Assembly (NCBI RefSeq): GCF_028869115.1
Contig: NZ_CP079800.1
Location: 930,001-994,000, forward strand
Length of the DNA: 64,000 nucleotides
Reading direction: 5' to 3'
From: Pseudemcibacter aquimaris
GTDB taxonomy: Bacteria; Pseudomonadota; Alphaproteobacteria; Sphingomonadales; Emcibacteraceae
The notes below the pieces were generated by a model. It was not told where the DNA came from. It saw only the letters and a list, made by a program, of their open reading frames with translations, and searched no databases. Shown here piece after piece: positions 16,803 through 24,877 of the stretch. The translations under genes were made by a program, and so were the position numbers. Position 1 is the stretch's first letter, and every line of letters starts with the position of its first letter.

Positions 16803-17984
16803 ATGCCTGAACAATTTTTACATGGCGTGGAAGTGGTCGAGATTGATACCGGACCACGCCCCATACGCACCGTTCGCTCCAGCATTATTGGATTGATCGG
16901 CACAGCACCAGATGCAGATGCATCTCTCTTTCCAGAAAATACTCCGGTATTAATTGCCGGGAACCAAACAGAAGCCGCTCAATTAGGAGCTGGCGGCACA
17001 CTGCCTCCTGCTATTGACGCTATCTTTGATCAGGCAGGCGCGATGGTCGTCGTTGTCCGTGTTGCTGAAGGTGCTGATGAGGCTGAAACCTTGAGCAATA
17101 TTATCGGCGGCATAGACATCGACACAGGTCAATATGAAGGTGTTCACGCCTTTTTAGGTGCAGAAAGCGTGGTGCATGTTAGTCCGCGTTTATTGATCGC
17201 GCCGGGTTTTACCCACATCAAACCTGAAGGCAATGCCAACCCTGTTGTCGCTGAATTGCTCGGTATTGCTGAGCGTCTCAGAGCGGTCATTATCGCAGAT
17301 GGCCCTAACAGCAATGACGCTGATGCAATTGCCTATCGTAACGATTGGGGCAGCCCGCGTGTCTATGTGGTCGATCCGTTCGTCAAAATCTGGGATAGCG
17401 AAGCCTCTGCCTCGTCTTTGGCTCCGGCCAGTGCGCGTGTGGCAGGTTTGATTGCCAAGAGTGACAATGATCGTGGCTTTTGGTGGTCACCGTCAAACCA
17501 GAATATTAACGGCATTATTGGCACCGCACGCCCGGTCGACTTCACCCTTGGCGATGCCAATGCACGCGCCAATCATCTCAATGAAAATGAGGTGGCGACG
17601 ATTATTCGCCAAGATGGTTACAGGCTGTGGGGAAACCGTACCTGTTCCAGTGACCCTAAATGGGCCTTCCTGTCTGTGCGCCGTACCGCTGATATTATCA
17701 ATGACAGTCTGCTCAGAGCGCATTTATGGGCGGTCGATAGAAACATCACCAAAACCTACATCGAAGATGTGACGGAGGCAGTGAATGGCTATCTCGCCTC
17801 ATTGACAGCGCAAGGGGCCATTTTGGGCGGGCGTTGTTACGCTGATCCGGAGCTGAATACCCCAGCCAATATCACGCAGGGCAAGGTCTATTTCGATTTT
17901 GATTTCACCCCGCCATATCCGGCGGAGCACATCACCTTCCGCAGCCATCTGGTCAACGATTACATTGAGGAGATTTTGTCATGA
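16803..17984 (+). CDS. Contractile tail sheath protein (FI-like)
   Basis: This is the P2 FI-type sheath subunit that contracts around the tube during injection. It is 393 residues, close to P2 FI (396). Characteristic are the N-terminal HGVEVVEIDTGPRPIRTVRSSIIGLIGTAP-type strand region, APGFTH in the middle domain, FWWSPSNQNINGIIG, and the C-terminal FDFDFTPPYPAEHITF block that forms the interlocking strand with neighbouring subunits. Stop and next start overlap by 4 bp, as with P2 FI/FII. Confidence 0.96.
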   Translation: MPEQFLHGVEVVEIDTGPRPIRTVRSSIIGLIGTAPDADASLFPENTPVLIAGNQTEAAQLGAGGTLPPAIDAIFDQAGAMVVVVRVAEGADEAETLSNIIGGIDIDTGQYEGVHAFLGAESVVHVSPRLLIAPGFTHIKPEGNANPVVAELLGIAERLRAVIIADGPNSNDADAIAYRNDWGSPRVYVVDPFVKIWDSEASASSLAPASARVAGLIAKSDNDRGFWWSPSNQNINGIIGTARPVDFTLGDANARANHLNENEVATIIRQDGYRLWGNRTCSSDPKWAFLSVRRTADIINDSLLRAHLWAVDRNITKTYIEDVTEAVNGYLASLTAQGAILGGRCYADPELNTPANITQGKVYFDFDFTPPYPAEHITFRSHLVNDYIEEILS

Positions 17985-18481
17985 TTCCGAAAATACTGAA
18001 AAACTTTAACGTTACCGTTGATGGGCGGGGCTATGCCGGGCGCGTCGATGAATGTGTGCTGCCAAAACTCACCATCCAGACGGAAGAACATCGCGCTGGC
18101 GGGATGGATGCCCCGGTCGAGATTGATATGGGCATGGAAAAGCTGGAGGCAGAGCTTACCTTTGCTGAATATGACCATGAACTCTTCCGATTGTTCGGGC
18201 TTGTTGATGGCAATGCTGTGGCAATTACCCTGCGCGGTGCCATTCAAGCTGGCGGTGAAGCTGAGGCCGTTGTGGTGAATTTGCGCGGCTCATTCAAAGA
18301 GCTGGATGCTGGCACATGGAAGGCCGGAGATAAGGCCACGCTCAAATGCATGATTGCTGCGCGGTATTACAAACTCACCGTCAATGGCGATGAACTCATC
18401 GAAATTGATGCCGAAAATATGGTTCGGGTCATCAATGGCACTGATCAATTGGCATCCATCCGTACCGCCATTGGCATTTAA
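17981..18481 (+). CDS. Major tail tube protein (FII-like)
   Basis: P2 FII-type tube subunit that stacks into the inner DNA-conducting tube inside the sheath. It is 166 residues. The opening MIPKILKNFNVTVDGRGYAGR and the PVEIDMGMEKLEAELTFAEYD segment are typical of the family. It overlaps the sheath gene by 4 bp, keeping the expected near 1:1 production of sheath and tube. Confidence 0.95.
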   Translation: MIPKILKNFNVTVDGRGYAGRVDECVLPKLTIQTEEHRAGGMDAPVEIDMGMEKLEAELTFAEYDHELFRLFGLVDGNAVAITLRGAIQAGGEAEAVVVNLRGSFKELDAGTWKAGDKATLKCMIAARYYKLTVNGDELIEIDAENMVRVINGTDQLASIRTAIGI

Positions 18482-18502
18482 CATCAAACGCAGGAGACCC
18501 CC

Positions 18503-18910
18503 ATGAAAGGACTATTTTCACTACAAAACGATACGGTTCAGATTGAAGAATTCTCATATCCGCTAGAGGAGTTTCTTCTGGATGAGCCAGATTTCAAGGC
18601 CCCTAAAAACGGTGAGCTCACTTATCACCGTGGCCAAGGTTCGATCTTGATCATTGAAGGCAAACACAGCGAGGTTGAGAAGGATTATCCCAGCGAAGAT
18701 ATTGAACTCTATATCGGTCGCAAATCCATGTATCGCAGCGCCCACAAGGCACGTCGCAGCGCCGTAAAGCCATCCAAGACAAAGCGACCCACCAAAAAAG
18801 CGGCCAAGCCTACAGCAGAGAAACCTGCTGCCTCTCCAAAGGAGGACAAGCCAAAAACCACTCAGGCCAGCAAACCCGTAACCGAGGAGAAAAACAATGC
18901 AGACCATTAA
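18503..18910 (+). CDS. Hypothetical phage protein with H1-like basic tail
   Basis: A 135-residue protein with no recognised family. The first ~75 residues are acidic and mixed (EEFSYPLEEFLLDEPDF). The last ~55 are almost only Lys, Ala, Pro, Thr and Ser, with histone-H1-like runs (KTKRPTKKAAKPTAEKP), probably disordered. It lies between the tail tube and the gpE-like gene and overlaps gpE by 14 bp. A role in tail assembly or in tube/tape-measure interaction is possible, but this is inference. Confidence 0.6.
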   Translation: MKGLFSLQNDTVQIEEFSYPLEEFLLDEPDFKAPKNGELTYHRGQGSILIIEGKHSEVEKDYPSEDIELYIGRKSMYRSAHKARRSAVKPSKTKRPTKKAAKPTAEKPAASPKEDKPKTTQASKPVTEEKNNADH

Positions 18911-19157
18911 GCTACAAGACCCGATCACCATTGATAATGTTACCTATGATGAGCTGAATATCAGGCGGCCTAAAGTGCGTGATCGTCTGGCAGTCGAGCG
19001 CATGAAAAAGACCGATGCAGAAAAAGAAATCGCCATGATTGCCAATCTGGCCGAAGTTGATATCCGCGTGATTGAAGAGCTGGACTTGGCTGATTACGGC
19101 AAAATCCAACAGAGTTTTGCTGATTTTTTTCCCTCGACGCCGGAGACATCCGACTAG
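18897..19157 (+). CDS. Tail assembly chaperone, gpE-like (zero frame product)
   Basis: A P2 gpE-like protein of 86 residues that, with its frameshifted form, coats the tape measure during tail assembly. It begins MQTIKLQDPITIDNVTYDEL and carries the conserved helix RPKVRDRLAVERMKK. The zero-frame stop is at 19155-19157. A T-run near the 3' end (19124-19130) allows a -1 shift that makes the longer E-E' protein, annotated separately. The tape measure gene follows, as required. Confidence 0.92.
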   Translation: MQTIKLQDPITIDNVTYDELNIRRPKVRDRLAVERMKKTDAEKEIAMIANLAEVDIRVIEELDLADYGKIQQSFADFFPSTPETSD

Positions 19158-19267
19158 CCGTTCTGACCTTGGCTTCTCACGTCGGCGGCATTGAGCTTTG
19201 GCTTAACATGGAGGTCGATGAGTTTTTGCTTTGGCATCAAGACGCATCATCACTGATGAAACCCTAA
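18897..19267 (+). CDS. E-E' fusion by programmed -1 frameshift
   Basis: Reading 18897-19130 in the zero frame and then re-reading T19130 in the -1 frame gives a 45-codon extension ending at TAA 19265-19267. The added residues include AVLTLASHVGGIELWLN and VDEFLLWHQDASSLMKP, which have the composition and length of the P2 E' extension. The total is about 123 residues. This explains the 140-bp gap before the tape measure gene, which otherwise would contain no coding sequence. The fusion itself is inferred from sequence and from the conserved mechanism in P2-like phages. Confidence 0.88.
19124..19130 (+). promoter_or_regulatory. -1 frameshift slippery heptamer T TTT TTT
   Basis: Seven T residues lie in register as T-TTT-TTT relative to the gpE frame (GAT TTT TTT CCC), a perfect X-XXY-YYZ site. 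The -1 frame stays open for 45 codons beyond it. P2 uses T TTT TTG in the same place. Confidence 0.88.
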
Positions 19268-19297
19268 ATATTCACCCACAATCACAGGACATGCATC

Positions 19298-21616
19298 ATG
19301 GCACAGAATAACGCTGTATCCATTACCATCGGCGCTGCCCTGAAGAGCAGCTTTGGCACTGCTTTAGGTGGTGGACGCAAGCAGCTCATGCAAATGGGCC
19401 AAGCCCTGAAATCTCTTGATGCCAGTGGCAAGCGCATCCAAAGCTTCCAAAAGCTGAAAACGGATGTCATGGGCGCGAAAAACGCTTGGCAGGCTGCGGA
19501 AACGCAAGTGCGTGAATTGGCTCTGGCCATGAAACAAACAGCTAACCCGACGGCTAAAATGAGGTCGGAGTTTGAAAAAGCCAAAAACGTCGCCGGGCGG
19601 GCCAAAGCGGCCTATGAGAAAAAACAGGAATCGCTGCGCCAAGTACGGCTGGAAATGAAGACCGCAGGGCAAAGCACACGCAATCTGGCCGCCCAACAGA
19701 CAAAGCTTGGCGCGTCAGTAGATCGTCTCAAATCCAAATATAATGCTTTGGATCAGGCGCTAAAACGCGGTGATGGCATCAAATCCAGACGTGCCGCCTT
19801 GCGCGGTCAAATTCTGGATATGGTGGCACTCGGCGCTGCTATGGGCGCACCGCTAAAAGCAGCGATTGATTTTGAAAGCGAGATGGCTGATGTCCGCAAA
19901 GTCGTTGATTTCAAGGATCAGGAAAACGGCCTTCGAGCTTTTGGCAATCAGCTCAAGGCCATGTCACGCACAATCCCTCTTTCTGCTGCAGGTCTGGCTC
20001 AGATTGCTGCCGCTGGTGGACAGCTGGGTGTGTCAGAAGATGCCTTACCGGATTTTGTCAAGATTGCATCCCAGATGGCCGTGGCTTTTGACATCATGCC
20101 CGATCAGGCAGGTGAATCCATGGCCAAACTCTCTAATATCTTCGGTATTCCAATCACTGAGATGAGCCAGTTGGGTGATGCGCTCAATCACTTATCCGAT
20201 AACACGGCGGCCAAAGCCAGCGAGATTGTACAAGTGATTACGCGTGCGGGCGCACAAGCCAGAGATTTCGGCCTTTCTGCGGAGCAAACCGCTGCACTTG
20301 GAGATACGTTTGTCGCGCTGGGTAAAAAGCCCGAAGTGGCTGCCACGGCGATGAATGCATTGCTGTTGAAACTGAATACGGCAGACAAACAAAGCGCCAA
20401 ATTCCAGTCCGGCCTCAGTGCTCTTGGTATTGAGGCGCAGGGTTTGAAAGATGCCATCAGAGATGATGCTCAAGGAGCGTTGCTCTCTTTCCTGCAAACC
20501 GTTTCACAGGTTGAAAAACAGGAGCGTGCCGGGATTTTGTCTGATCTGTTCGGGCTTGAATATGCGGATGATATTTCACTGCTTGCGGGCCAAGTGCAGA
20601 CCTACCAGAAAACCTTGGATTTACTGGGCGATAGTAAAAAGCATAATTCCATGCAGCGCGAGTTTGCCAATCGCTCCAATACGACCAAGAACAGTCTGCA
20701 GCTGCTGAGCAATCAAATCACTGAAATCGGCATGAATATCGGCACGACTTTGCTGCCGCCGCTTAATTTCTTGGTGAACAATGTACTACGCCCAATGAGC
20801 GGTATGGTAGCTGATCTGGCAGAGCGTTTTCCGCTGCTCACGAGTGTTGTATTTGGGGCTACATTCGCCCTGATCGGCATCAAGATCGCAGCGATTGGTC
20901 TGGGCTATGCTTGGACATTTGTGTTGGGAGGAGCCAACGCACTTGTGGTTGGTTTCCGTGGATTGCAATCCGCCTTGGCACTTGCGTCTCTTCGCATGGG
21001 GGCCTTCAACATCAGCGCTGCTATTACAGCAGTACGTCTGAAAGCACTTGCCTTTGGGGGCATGATTAAAGCCTTTGCTGCCAGTCTGATTGGGTTGGCG
21101 TCACGCGCTATTCCCGTTGTTATTGGCGGTATGCGTGCGCTAACCGTAGCGATCATGACCAATCCCATTGGGCTGATTGTAGGCGGCATTGCTTTGGCTG
21201 CCGGACTGCTGATTACGAATTGGAACAAGGTAAAGACATTCTTTTCCGGTATCTGGGACAGTGTAAAGCCTGTCTGGGAAGCGTTTGCTGACTGGATTGG
21301 TGGTTTTTGGAAAATCATCAGCGCCCCCATTCGAGCCATTGGTAAAGTCTGGGACGCCATTTTTGGCAGCAAGGAACCGTCTGTTGAAGCCACAATAACC
21401 AACAAGGATGAACATAGTGCCTTGCAGCGTTCTGTTCAGGATGCAGCGCGTGGTGGCATCCGTCAATCAACTGAGCACACGCATAACAACGCTTTCAACA
21501 TCACAGTTCAAGCCGCGCCCGGCCAAGACGTGAATCGCATTGCTGACGAAGTCATGCGCCGCATTAAAGAGCAAACCCGTGGCGCATTATTTGATACTGC
21601 AGGAGCCGTATTATGA
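19298..21616 (+). CDS. Tail tape measure protein
   Basis: Sets tail length and is injected with the DNA. It is 772 residues. The N-terminal ~160 residues are coiled coil (KAAYEKKQESLRQVRLEMK), followed by the TP901-type core with DFESEMADVRKVVDF, LAQIAAAGGQLGVS and the MAVAFDIMPDQAGESMAKLSNIFG segment. Hydrophobic helices around 500-660 are probably membrane-active, and a Trp-rich segment (FFSGIWDSVKPVWEAFADWIGGFW, not quoted in full run) precedes the C-terminal domain. It follows the E/E' chaperone genes and overlaps gpU by 4 bp. Confidence 0.95.
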   Translation: MAQNNAVSITIGAALKSSFGTALGGGRKQLMQMGQALKSLDASGKRIQSFQKLKTDVMGAKNAWQAAETQVRELALAMKQTANPTAKMRSEFEKAKNVAGRAKAAYEKKQESLRQVRLEMKTAGQSTRNLAAQQTKLGASVDRLKSKYNALDQALKRGDGIKSRRAALRGQILDMVALGAAMGAPLKAAIDFESEMADVRKVVDFKDQENGLRAFGNQLKAMSRTIPLSAAGLAQIAAAGGQLGVSEDALPDFVKIASQMAVAFDIMPDQAGESMAKLSNIFGIPITEMSQLGDALNHLSDNTAAKASEIVQVITRAGAQARDFGLSAEQTAALGDTFVALGKKPEVAATAMNALLLKLNTADKQSAKFQSGLSALGIEAQGLKDAIRDDAQGALLSFLQTVSQVEKQERAGILSDLFGLEYADDISLLAGQVQTYQKTLDLLGDSKKHNSMQREFANRSNTTKNSLQLLSNQITEIGMNIGTTLLPPLNFLVNNVLRPMSGMVADLAERFPLLTSVVFGATFALIGIKIAAIGLGYAWTFVLGGANALVVGFRGLQSALALASLRMGAFNISAAITAVRLKALAFGGMIKAFAASLIGLASRAIPVVIGGMRALTVAIMTNPIGLIVGGIALAAGLLITNWNKVKTFFSGIWDSVKPVWEAFADWIGGFWKIISAPIRAIGKVWDAIFGSKEPSVEATITNKDEHSALQRSVQDAARGGIRQSTEHTHNNAFNITVQAAPGQDVNRIADEVMRRIKEQTRGALFDTAGAVL

Positions 21617-21996
21617 GCACCATGATGGGATTAGGAAACTATCGGTTTTCACTCAATACCAGCGCATATCAGCAATTTAGGCGCTCTATTGAGTATCGAT
21701 GGCAAGGTCAGGAACGGCTGCAAAATAATCCTGCTATGCAATATCTCGGGCATGGCATGGAGCAGATTCATCTGGAAGGCACGATCTACCCTGAATTCAG
21801 AGGTGGGCTTGATCAAATTGAAGATATGAAAGGAGCGGCTGACAAAGGTGAGCCGCTCCTTTTGATTGATGGCATGGGCGGCATCTGGGGCCGATGGGTT
21901 ATTACCCGGCTTGAAGAAAATCGTCAGATTTTCTTAAAAGGCGGCGTTCCCCGCAAGATCAGTTTTCGCATGTCCATTAGCAAATATGGAGACTGA
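21613..21996 (+). CDS. Tail protein gpU
   Basis: P2 gpU-like tail protein of 127 residues, involved in tail completion at the baseplate end with X and D. Diagnostic are the opening MMGLGNYRFSLNTSAYQ, the EYRWQGQERL segment and the GRWVITRLEENRQIFLKGG strand with C-terminal RKISFRMSISKYGD. It overlaps the tape measure gene by 4 bp. Confidence 0.94.
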   Translation: MSTMMGLGNYRFSLNTSAYQQFRRSIEYRWQGQERLQNNPAMQYLGHGMEQIHLEGTIYPEFRGGLDQIEDMKGAADKGEPLLLIDGMGGIWGRWVITRLEENRQIFLKGGVPRKISFRMSISKYGD

Positions 21997-22054
21997 CGAC
22001 TGGTTTGCGTTAAGCAAATCAAATGATCCAGTGAATCATTTGAAAGGAGGAAGG

Positions 22055-22264
22055 ATGAGTGCAATTTATCGCACCCGTGAGGGCGACGTGTTGGACTGGA
22101 TATGCTGGAAACACTACCGAGCCCAAAGCGGTGCCGTTGAAGCAGTCTTGGAAGCCAATAATGGGCTTGCTGATTTAGGTGATGTTTTGCCCGCAGGTGT
22201 TGAGATCGTCTTACCCGAGTTATCGCTACCTGAAACGGACGAGGTTATTCGCCTCTGGGATTAA
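22055..22264 (+). CDS. Tail protein X (LysM-like hub protein)
   Basis: P2 gpX-like protein of 69 residues with a LysM-like fold. The sequence IYRTREGDVLDWICWKHY and the final AGVEIVLPEL block are typical. The start is ATG 22055, which has AAAGGAGG at 22043-22050; an in-frame ATG at 21986 would overlap gpU and lacks a ribosome site. The chosen length matches P2 gpX (67). It sits between gpU and gpD as in P2. Confidence 0.93.
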   Translation: MSAIYRTREGDVLDWICWKHYRAQSGAVEAVLEANNGLADLGDVLPAGVEIVLPELSLPETDEVIRLWD

Positions 22265-22281
22265 GTAATAAGGATAAGAAA

Positions 22282-23259
22282 ATGAGTACACCGGATTTCC
22301 GCGTTATTGCTGATAGCACCGATATTACTGCTGCTATTAAGCGTGGTCTATTATCCTTGCGGGTGACTGACGAGGCTGGTGTCGGTAGCGATAAGGTTGA
22401 AATCAAGCTGGATGATCGTGATGGCAAAATCGCTTTGCCGCGCACAGGAGCGGAACTGGATATTGCCTTGGGCTATCAGGAAACAGGTCTTGTGCGGATG
22501 GGGCTTTATATTGTTGATGAAGTCAGTATCGCCAGCCCCCCGCAAAGCATGACTATTCGTGCCCATGCCGCTGATATGCGCCAAGTGCTTAAAGCCCCCA
22601 GAACAAAAACATGGGGCGAAGTCACATTGGTGGATGTTGTGAATGAGATCGCGGCAGCTCATGGCTTGGAGCCTAAAATATCAAGCGATATGTCGTCCAT
22701 TCAGCTGCCATATCTGACACAGACTGAGGAAAGTGACCTGCATTTGCTGACGCGTCTTGCCAGAAACCACGGCGCAATCACCAAACCTGTCCATGGCAAA
22801 TTGCTCTTCGTGCCGAAAGGTCAGGCCAAATCTGTCAGTGGCATATTAATAGAACCAGTTGCTATTGCAGGGCATCAGCTTACCAGTTGGGAGGCAAGTT
22901 TTACAGATCGGGATAAATACGGATCAGTTCAGGCCAGCTTCCACAATAAGCAAACCGCTGAAAAAGAAACCATCAAGATTGGTGATGCTGAGCCAGTTTA
23001 TACGCTGCGTCACACCTATGATGGCGCAGATCAGGCAACACAAAATGCCCGATCAGCATTAGAGCGCCTGAAACGCGGCACAGGTACGCTGAATATCAGC
23101 TTGCCCGGCAATACACGATTGATGAGCGAAGGCAAAATAACGCTTTCTGGCATCCGCGCAGGTGTCGATGGTGAATGGATCGCCACCCGTGTTGAGCATG
23201 TTTTGGATAATAGCGGCTATCAATGCCGCCTAGATGCTGAGACGCCGTCTCAGCCATAA
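22282..23259 (+). CDS. Late control protein D / baseplate hub
   Basis: P2 gpD-like, 325 residues, the hub protein that connects tube and spike (gp27-like fold). The N-terminal strand region (FRVIADSTDITAAIKRGLLS) and ELDIALGYQETGLVRMGLY are typical. The central segment with MRQVLKAPRTKTW and LLTRLARNHGAITKPVHGKL follows, and the end is beta-rich (LDNSGYQCRLDAE). In P2 it is also named for late gene control. It is the last tail gene before the lysis cassette. Confidence 0.95.
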   Translation: MSTPDFRVIADSTDITAAIKRGLLSLRVTDEAGVGSDKVEIKLDDRDGKIALPRTGAELDIALGYQETGLVRMGLYIVDEVSIASPPQSMTIRAHAADMRQVLKAPRTKTWGEVTLVDVVNEIAAAHGLEPKISSDMSSIQLPYLTQTEESDLHLLTRLARNHGAITKPVHGKLLFVPKGQAKSVSGILIEPVAIAGHQLTSWEASFTDRDKYGSVQASFHNKQTAEKETIKIGDAEPVYTLRHTYDGADQATQNARSALERLKRGTGTLNISLPGNTRLMSEGKITLSGIRAGVDGEWIATRVEHVLDNSGYQCRLDAETPSQP

Positions 23260-23295
23260 CCCACCGCATTTAACTCTGAAGTAAGGAACGTAATC

Positions 23296-23589
23296 ATGAC
23301 CGCTGATAACCATCAGCGGCAGGACGATATGGTGTGCCTGCCGCGTACAGAATTTGAGGCTCTGCTGGAGCAAGCTGCCTGCCGAGGAGCCAGAAAAGCC
23401 CTAAAGGAAGTGGGCTTAGCAGATGAAGAAGCTGTTCACGATATCCACGATTTACGCGATCTGGTCAGTTCAATCAAAGCTATGCAACGCACCTTTCTGC
23501 AAACCGTTGTGCGCTGGATCACCATTGGTGTTCTGGCGCTCTTGGTCGCAGGCGTGGCTGCAAAACTTGGACCCTTCACCCCCAAATAA
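23296..23589 (+). CDS. DUF6127-like small membrane protein
   Basis: A 97-residue protein with a charged N-terminal helix (LPRTEFEALLEQAACRGARKA), a second amphipathic part (HDIHDLRDLVSSIKAM) and one membrane segment near the C-terminus (WITIGVLALLVAGVAAKLG). This matches a family (DUF6127) that I associate with alphaproteobacterial prophage lysis regions. It precedes the 3-TM holin by 14 bp and may modulate holin or act as a spanin-like partner; the function is not known. Confidence 0.75.
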   Translation: MTADNHQRQDDMVCLPRTEFEALLEQAACRGARKALKEVGLADEEAVHDIHDLRDLVSSIKAMQRTFLQTVVRWITIGVLALLVAGVAAKLGPFTPK

Positions 23590-23603
23590 ACAGGAGAAAA
23601 ACT

Positions 23604-24062
23604 ATGCTGACATTACTTGGAAGCCTGCTGGGCTTTTTATCATCCGCGTTTCCGGATTTCTTAAAACTCTGGCGTGATCATGCCGACCGTAAACATGAGC
23701 TGGCCATTCTGGATCGGCAGATGGAAGCGCAACGCCAAGGCCACACACAACGTCTTGAAGAAATACAGGTGCAGGCCGATATCGCCGAAAGCAAGGCGCT
23801 CTATGCTCATGCCAGCCAGCCCAGCGGTGTGAAATGGGTTGAGGCTTTGCGTGCCTCTGTGCGCCCGATTATCACCTACGCGTTTTTTATTCTGTTTGCC
23901 ACCGTCAAAACCGCTGCACTGTTCAAGCTATTGGATCAGGGTGTCGGGATTACCGACGGACTGATCGCCGTATGGGACGCTGAAACGCAGGCGTTATTTG
24001 CCGCTGTCATGTCCTTCTGGTTCGGGCAACGCGCCTTGGCCAAGTTCCGCTCAAATCCTTGA
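23604..24062 (+). CDS. Holin, 3-TM gene-transfer-agent type
   Basis: A 152-residue protein resembling the GTA_holin_3TM family. It has an N-terminal hydrophobic segment (LLGSLLGFLSSAFPDFL), a basic helical linker (HADRKHELAILDRQMEAQRQ), then two hydrophobic segments (PIITYAFFILFATVKTAALF and LFAAVMSFWFGQRAL). Such proteins open the inner membrane to release the endolysin. It lies in the lysis cassette ahead of the lysozyme. Confidence 0.82.
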   Translation: MLTLLGSLLGFLSSAFPDFLKLWRDHADRKHELAILDRQMEAQRQGHTQRLEEIQVQADIAESKALYAHASQPSGVKWVEALRASVRPIITYAFFILFATVKTAALFKLLDQGVGITDGLIAVWDAETQALFAAVMSFWFGQRALAKFRSNP

Positions 24063-24149
24063 AAAACATGATCTTATTCACTTGATAAGCGCCCGGAATG
24101 AAGCGTTACTGTAAGTGTAAAAAGCAATTGAAAACAAGGAGATAACGCC

Positions 24150-24443
24150 ATGAGCAAACTATTTTGCAAAGCCATGATTGAGGATGTTCAAAACGAAAAA
24201 TGCACCGATGCCGAACTGGAAGCGCTGCTCAATGCTTTTGAATACACAGTCAAAAAAATGGCGACCACGCTAGCCCGTAAAGCTTGGTACGCGCTGGAAG
24301 ATTACGCCACTGCCAAACAATACGGCATTGACCGCTTTACGCTAATGATTGAGCGCAAAGAAGTCCTCGGGCAAGAGCAATGGCATGGCGTTTTTGAATA
24401 TGGCAGCAAAAACCTTAAAGTTATAGGAACACTGGAAAAATGA
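24150..24443 (+). CDS. Hypothetical protein in lysis cassette
   Basis: A 97-residue mixed-charge soluble protein with no membrane segment or signal peptide. It opens MSKLFCKAMIEDVQNEKC and continues with a helical part (LEALLNAFEYTVKKMA). Strong Shine-Dalgarno (AAGGAG near 24138) and a 4-bp overlap with the lysozyme gene support it as a real gene in the same transcript. No family recognised. The 87-bp space upstream of it holds no evident gene. Confidence 0.6.
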   Translation: MSKLFCKAMIEDVQNEKCTDAELEALLNAFEYTVKKMATTLARKAWYALEDYATAKQYGIDRFTLMIERKEVLGQEQWHGVFEYGSKNLKVIGTLEK

Positions 24444-24877
24444 GACATATCACACAAAATGGATTGGACCTGATCAAACGGTTCGAGGGCTTCTCTCGGA
24501 CCGTTTATTTTTGCCCGGCTGGTTATCCCACCATCGGCTATGGCCACGTTGTCAAAGACGACGAGGACTTTTCGTCAGGCATTGATGAGGTACAAGCCGA
24601 GGAATTATTGCGCCAAGATGCCCAGATTGCAGAACGTGCTGTTTTGCGCCTGATCAATGTGCCGCTGACAGATGGTCAGTTCGATGCGCTGGTCTCATTC
24701 ACCTATAATCTTGGTGGCGGGGCGCTTCAACGCTCCACACTGCGCCGTAAAATCAACCGTGAGGAACACGCCGAAGTACCAGAGCAATTCATGCGCTGGG
24801 TCTGGGCGGGTGGCCGTAAGCTCAAAGGGCTGGTTAGGCGTCGGGCTGCTGAAAGTGATCTATATGCGTATCAATAA
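24440..24877 (+). CDS. Endolysin, T4-type lysozyme (GH24)
   Basis: Muramidase that cleaves the MurNAc-GlcNAc bond to release phage at lysis. It is 145 residues with the family spacing Glu16-x8-Cys25-x5-Thr31, in FEGFSRTVYFCPAGYPTIGYGH. The middle position is Cys instead of the Asp of T4 lysozyme, a known natural variant of the triad. No signal peptide or signal-anchor is visible, so release depends on the holin. The gene overlaps the last bases of hsdR, transcribed toward it, by 7 bp. Confidence 0.94.
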   Translation: MRHITQNGLDLIKRFEGFSRTVYFCPAGYPTIGYGHVVKDDEDFSSGIDEVQAEELLRQDAQIAERAVLRLINVPLTDGQFDALVSFTYNLGGGALQRSTLRRKINREEHAEVPEQFMRWVWAGGRKLKGLVRRRAAESDLYAYQ

